From positions 193,859 through 257,858 of the forward strand of contig DCXL01000004.1 of NCBI GenBank assembly GCA_002328415.1: DNA of 64,000 bases, written 5' to 3'. Source of the DNA: Micavibrio sp. UBA2137 (lineage in GTDB: Bacteria > Pseudomonadota > Alphaproteobacteria > Micavibrionales > Micavibrionaceae). Positions 61,696-64,000 of the stretch are shown in pieces. A model generated the notes under the pieces. The model searched no databases, was not told the DNA's origin, and worked only from the letters and a program-made list of their open reading frames with translations. How positions within the stretch are numbered: position 1 is the stretch's first letter; each line of letters starts with the position of its first letter. A program made the position numbers and the translations under genes.

Positions 61696-63468
61696 ATGGC
61701 GAAAAAATTAAGCAAAGCAAAAAACATCCATTTGATAAAAAGGCTAACAGGCACATATCTGAGAAGATATTTGGGGCAACTTGCTATTGCCTTTTTCTTT
61801 ATGTTGGTGGCGGCGGCCGCAACGGCCGCTTTTGCAAAATTACTCCAACCTGTTTTGGATAAGGGTCTTATTGCTGTTCAAAATGACCGCGCCAGTCTTA
61901 ATGAGGTCTGGTCTCTGGGCGCTTATATCTTTATTGCCTTCTTTGTAAGTGGTTTAGCCACATATATACATGTCACTAAAATGGCAAAAATTTCACAATC
62001 TGTTGTGGCGGATATTCAGCAAGATGTCTTTGGGCATTTTACAGGTATGGATTTATCCTTTTTCCATTTTTACCCTTCTGGTCAGCTTGTCTCGCGTATT
62101 ATCAATGATGTTAACGTCATGCGTGTGGCGGTCACAGACAGTTTGACGGGGATTGGAAAAAATCTCTTTACGTTGATTTTCTTGATTGGGGTTATGTTAT
62201 GGCAGGATTGGAAATTAGCCCTTTTTTCTATGATTATTTTTCCGCCTGCTATTATCTTCATAGGATTGATAGGTCGCCGCTTGCGCAAGGTCTCCCGTTC
62301 TATGCAGGCTGAGAACGCCACACTCATGGAAACGTTGATTGGTATTTTTCAAGGTATTCGCCAGGTGCAAGCCTATGGCATGGAGACTGAAGAACAGCAA
62401 CGTGCGAAACATGTCGTAACAAATGTACGAGACCTGAACATTAAGGCCGTAAAAGTTGGTAACCTTAGTACCCCCATGAATGAAGTGCTGGTTGGTTTTA
62501 TTGTCGCCATCATCATTATTTACGGCGCACATCAAATTGCAGATGGACAGCTTACTCCAGGTAAGTTGATATCCTTTATTGCAGCGTTCTCATTGGCTTA
62601 TGAACCGATGAAGCGACTTGCGAAACTAAATAATTCACTTCAGATTGGTTTAGGTGCAGCTGATAGAGTGCTTGCCATGATGGATACGCCGCCCAAAATC
62701 AAAAACTTGAGCGGCGCTAAAAAGCTCAGTGCGAAAAGCTGCAAGGTTAAATTTGAAAATGTCAGCTTTTCTTATGAGGATGAAGAGGAGCGCGCGCTTA
62801 ATGATGTGTCAATTACACTCAATCCGCGTCAGGTGACAGCACTCGTTGGTCCTTCTGGCAGTGGTAAAACGACTATTTTAAATCTAATTCCGCGTTTTTA
62901 TGACCCCGATAAGGGTAAGATTTTGATCAATGGTCAGGAATTGCGCAAAACACGTCTTGAAGATTTACGCGAGCATATCGCGCTCGTTTCACAGGATATT
63001 ACAATTTTTGATGATACGGTTATGGCCAATATTGGATATGGACGTAAAGGGGCAACTGAGACTGATATTGAACAAGCGGCTAAAAATGCTGCGGCCTATG
63101 ACTTTATTATGGAGATGCCAGAGGGGTTTCAAACACGTTTAGGCGAAAATGGAGTAAAACTTTCTGGCGGGCAAAAGCAACGTATAGCCATTGCGCGCGC
63201 AATGTTGAGGGATGCGCCTATACTCTTATTGGATGAGGCGACCTCTGCATTGGATAATGAGTCTGAAAAACTTATTCAGGAAACACTCGCAAAATTGCAA
63301 AAGGGAAAAACAACACTTGTAATTGCGCATCGTCTGTCCACCATACGTGTAGCTGACAAGATTATTGTGCTCGATAAGGGGCAGGTAATAGAGCAAGGGA
63401 CGCATGACAAGCTCATGGAAAAAGAGGGTATGTATAGACGTCTTTATGAGCGCGGTCTTGAGGAGTAA
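61696..63468 (+). CDS. MsbA-like ABC transporter (lipid/multidrug export)
   Basis: This 590-residue half-transporter has about six helices in 20-310 and a nucleotide-binding domain with Walker A GPSGSGKTT (385-393), signature KLSGGQKQR (488-496) and Walker B ILLLDEATSALD. It resembles MsbA and related lipid-A/multidrug exporters; substrate is not determined by sequence. The DUF192 gene follows 4 bases after the stop. Confidence 0.92.
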   Translation: MAKKLSKAKNIHLIKRLTGTYLRRYLGQLAIAFFFMLVAAAATAAFAKLLQPVLDKGLIAVQNDRASLNEVWSLGAYIFIAFFVSGLATYIHVTKMAKISQSVVADIQQDVFGHFTGMDLSFFHFYPSGQLVSRIINDVNVMRVAVTDSLTGIGKNLFTLIFLIGVMLWQDWKLALFSMIIFPPAIIFIGLIGRRLRKVSRSMQAENATLMETLIGIFQGIRQVQAYGMETEEQQRAKHVVTNVRDLNIKAVKVGNLSTPMNEVLVGFIVAIIIIYGAHQIADGQLTPGKLISFIAAFSLAYEPMKRLAKLNNSLQIGLGAADRVLAMMDTPPKIKNLSGAKKLSAKSCKVKFENVSFSYEDEEERALNDVSITLNPRQVTALVGPSGSGKTTILNLIPRFYDPDKGKILINGQELRKTRLEDLREHIALVSQDITIFDDTVMANIGYGRKGATETDIEQAAKNAAAYDFIMEMPEGFQTRLGENGVKLSGGQKQRIAIARAMLRDAPILLLDEATSALDNESEKLIQETLAKLQKGKTTLVIAHRLSTIRVADKIIVLDKGQVIEQGTHDKLMEKEGMYRRLYERGLEE

Positions 63469-63472
63469 ATCC

Positions 63473-63922
63473 ATGCGTCATTTTATACTGTGTCTGTTTC
63501 TTCTCTTTTCTGCACAGGCTCAGGCGCGCGCACAATCATATGTTAGGATTTTTTCACCCGAAGGCGTGCAGAGAGCTGAGATTGCAGTAGAAATAGCAGG
63601 CACGCCTGAATTGCGCACAAAGGGCCTTATGTTTCGCACAGAGTTGGATGATGAGGCTGGTATGTTGTTTGTCTTTCCAGATGAAAGGCCGCGCAGTTTT
63701 TGGATGAAGAATACACTCTTACCTCTTGATATTATTTTCTTTAATTCAAGTTTTAGTGTCGTGAATATTGCACGAGGCACGCAACCTTATTCATTGGCAT
63801 CTATTCCATCCTTATTTCCTGCAAAATATGCGCTTGAGATAAATGCGGGTCAGGCAGAGGCGCTAAATGTAAAAAAGGGCGATATGCTAAAAATATATCA
63901 AAATGAAGCAAATAAGCCTTGA
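63473..63922 (+). CDS. DUF192 family exported protein
   Basis: About 149 residues from ATG 63473, which follows AGGAG by seven bases and begins with a signal peptide (RHFILCLFLLFSAQAQARA). ELRTKGLMFRTELDDEAGML and FWMKNTLLPLDIIFF are hallmarks of DUF192, a small periplasmic beta-fold family of unknown function. The frame is open upstream but within the ABC gene, so the short start is preferred. Confidence 0.92.
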   Translation: MRHFILCLFLLFSAQAQARAQSYVRIFSPEGVQRAEIAVEIAGTPELRTKGLMFRTELDDEAGMLFVFPDERPRSFWMKNTLLPLDIIFFNSSFSVVNIARGTQPYSLASIPSLFPAKYALEINAGQAEALNVKKGDMLKIYQNEANKP

Positions 63923-63925
63923 AGT

Positions 63926-63954
63926 CCGCAAAGGCATCATGTAAATCTTTGCGG
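63926..63954 (+). terminator. Hairpin between DUF192 gene and tRNA-Pro
   Basis: CCGCAAAG (63926-63933) pairs perfectly with CTTTGCGG (63947-63954) across 13 bases, four bases after the stop. There is no T run, so it is a stem-loop rather than a classical terminator. Confidence 0.45.
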
Positions 63955-63960
63955 TGGTTA

Positions 63961-64000
63961 CGGAGTGTAGCGCAGCCTGGTAGCGCATCTGCTTTGGGAG
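63961..64000 (+). tRNA. tRNA-Pro (anticodon UGG), 5' part
   Basis: CGGAGTGTAGCGCAGCCTGG starts the tRNA, with a D arm, and the window ends within the anticodon arm CTGCTTTGGGAG. The loop would read TTTGGGA, giving anticodon TGG. The 3' half is outside the window. Confidence 0.85.

Noticed and set aside
1..64000. CRISPR array, prophage, transposase or integrase
   Set aside because: No spaced direct repeats and no phage or transposase gene motif were found.

Overview
The window is a chromosomal segment of a moderately AT-rich alphaproteobacterium. Evidence for this is the run miaB-phoH-ybeY-corC-lnt-XRE regulator-metK-trmB-rimP-nusA-infB-rbfA-truB-rpsO, the fabA-fabB-fabI set, the SUF cluster headed by an Rrf2 repressor, the alphaproteobacterial family DUF1491 and the TIGR01459 HAD protein. 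Gene complement and base composition would suit a Micavibrio-like or similar low-GC lineage, but the sequence alone does not settle the genus. No phage, transposase, integrase, CRISPR array or rRNA was seen. The only repeat element recognised is one short palindromic MITE-like unit.

Layout. 1-9 kb: end of a putative M17 aminopeptidase, a lipase-like hydrolase, slyX, a GIY-YIG protein, an HI0933-type flavoprotein, an ArsC/Spx-like protein, a ClpA-like unfoldase lacking its first AAA+ domain, an aldehyde dehydrogenase and two membrane proteins (DUF3429, DUF4153). 9-14.4 kb: tRNA-Ser(GCU), a TerD protein, and gatC-gatA-[two secreted 8-cysteine paralogues]-gatB. 14.4-23 kb: ruvX, a YgjP-type metallopeptidase, a degenerate CbiB-like membrane protein, rpmB, an atypical tgt, a degenerate GGDEF-like protein, a PAS histidine kinase, a DUF1491 protein and prfC. 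23-30 kb: a tightly overlapping suf operon with two non-suf genes inside. 30-38.4 kb: a three-gene operon of unknown proteins including a 42-residue one, dusA, an SH3-like exported protein, an orphan protein, the fab operon with a VOC gene inside, and another orphan. 38.4-51 kb: glycerophosphodiesterase, pnp, gpmA, two glycan-transfer genes, then the translation/transcription block rpsO to trmB. 51-58.4 kb: metK to miaB. 58.4-64 kb: a small secreted protein, an AGCS symporter, a HAD protein, an MsbA-like ABC exporter, a DUF192 protein and the start of tRNA-Pro(UGG).

Most genes are housekeeping: translation and tRNA modification (gatCAB, tgt, dusA, miaB, truB, trmB, rpmB, rpsO, infB, rbfA, rimP, prfC), Fe-S assembly, unsaturated fatty acid synthesis and RNA turnover. 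The unusual content is variation inside these conserved settings. The main cases are a ClpA that keeps its ClpP-docking IGF tripeptide but has one AAA+ ring, a TGT that has lost its three zinc cysteines and carries a eukaryote-like pocket glycine, a pair of exported proteins with identical cysteine register between gatA and gatB, and a 75-residue unknown protein where ylxR usually lies between nusA and infB. Every stretch longer than 300 bases contains a gene; the largest gap is about 300 bases between pnp and gpmA.
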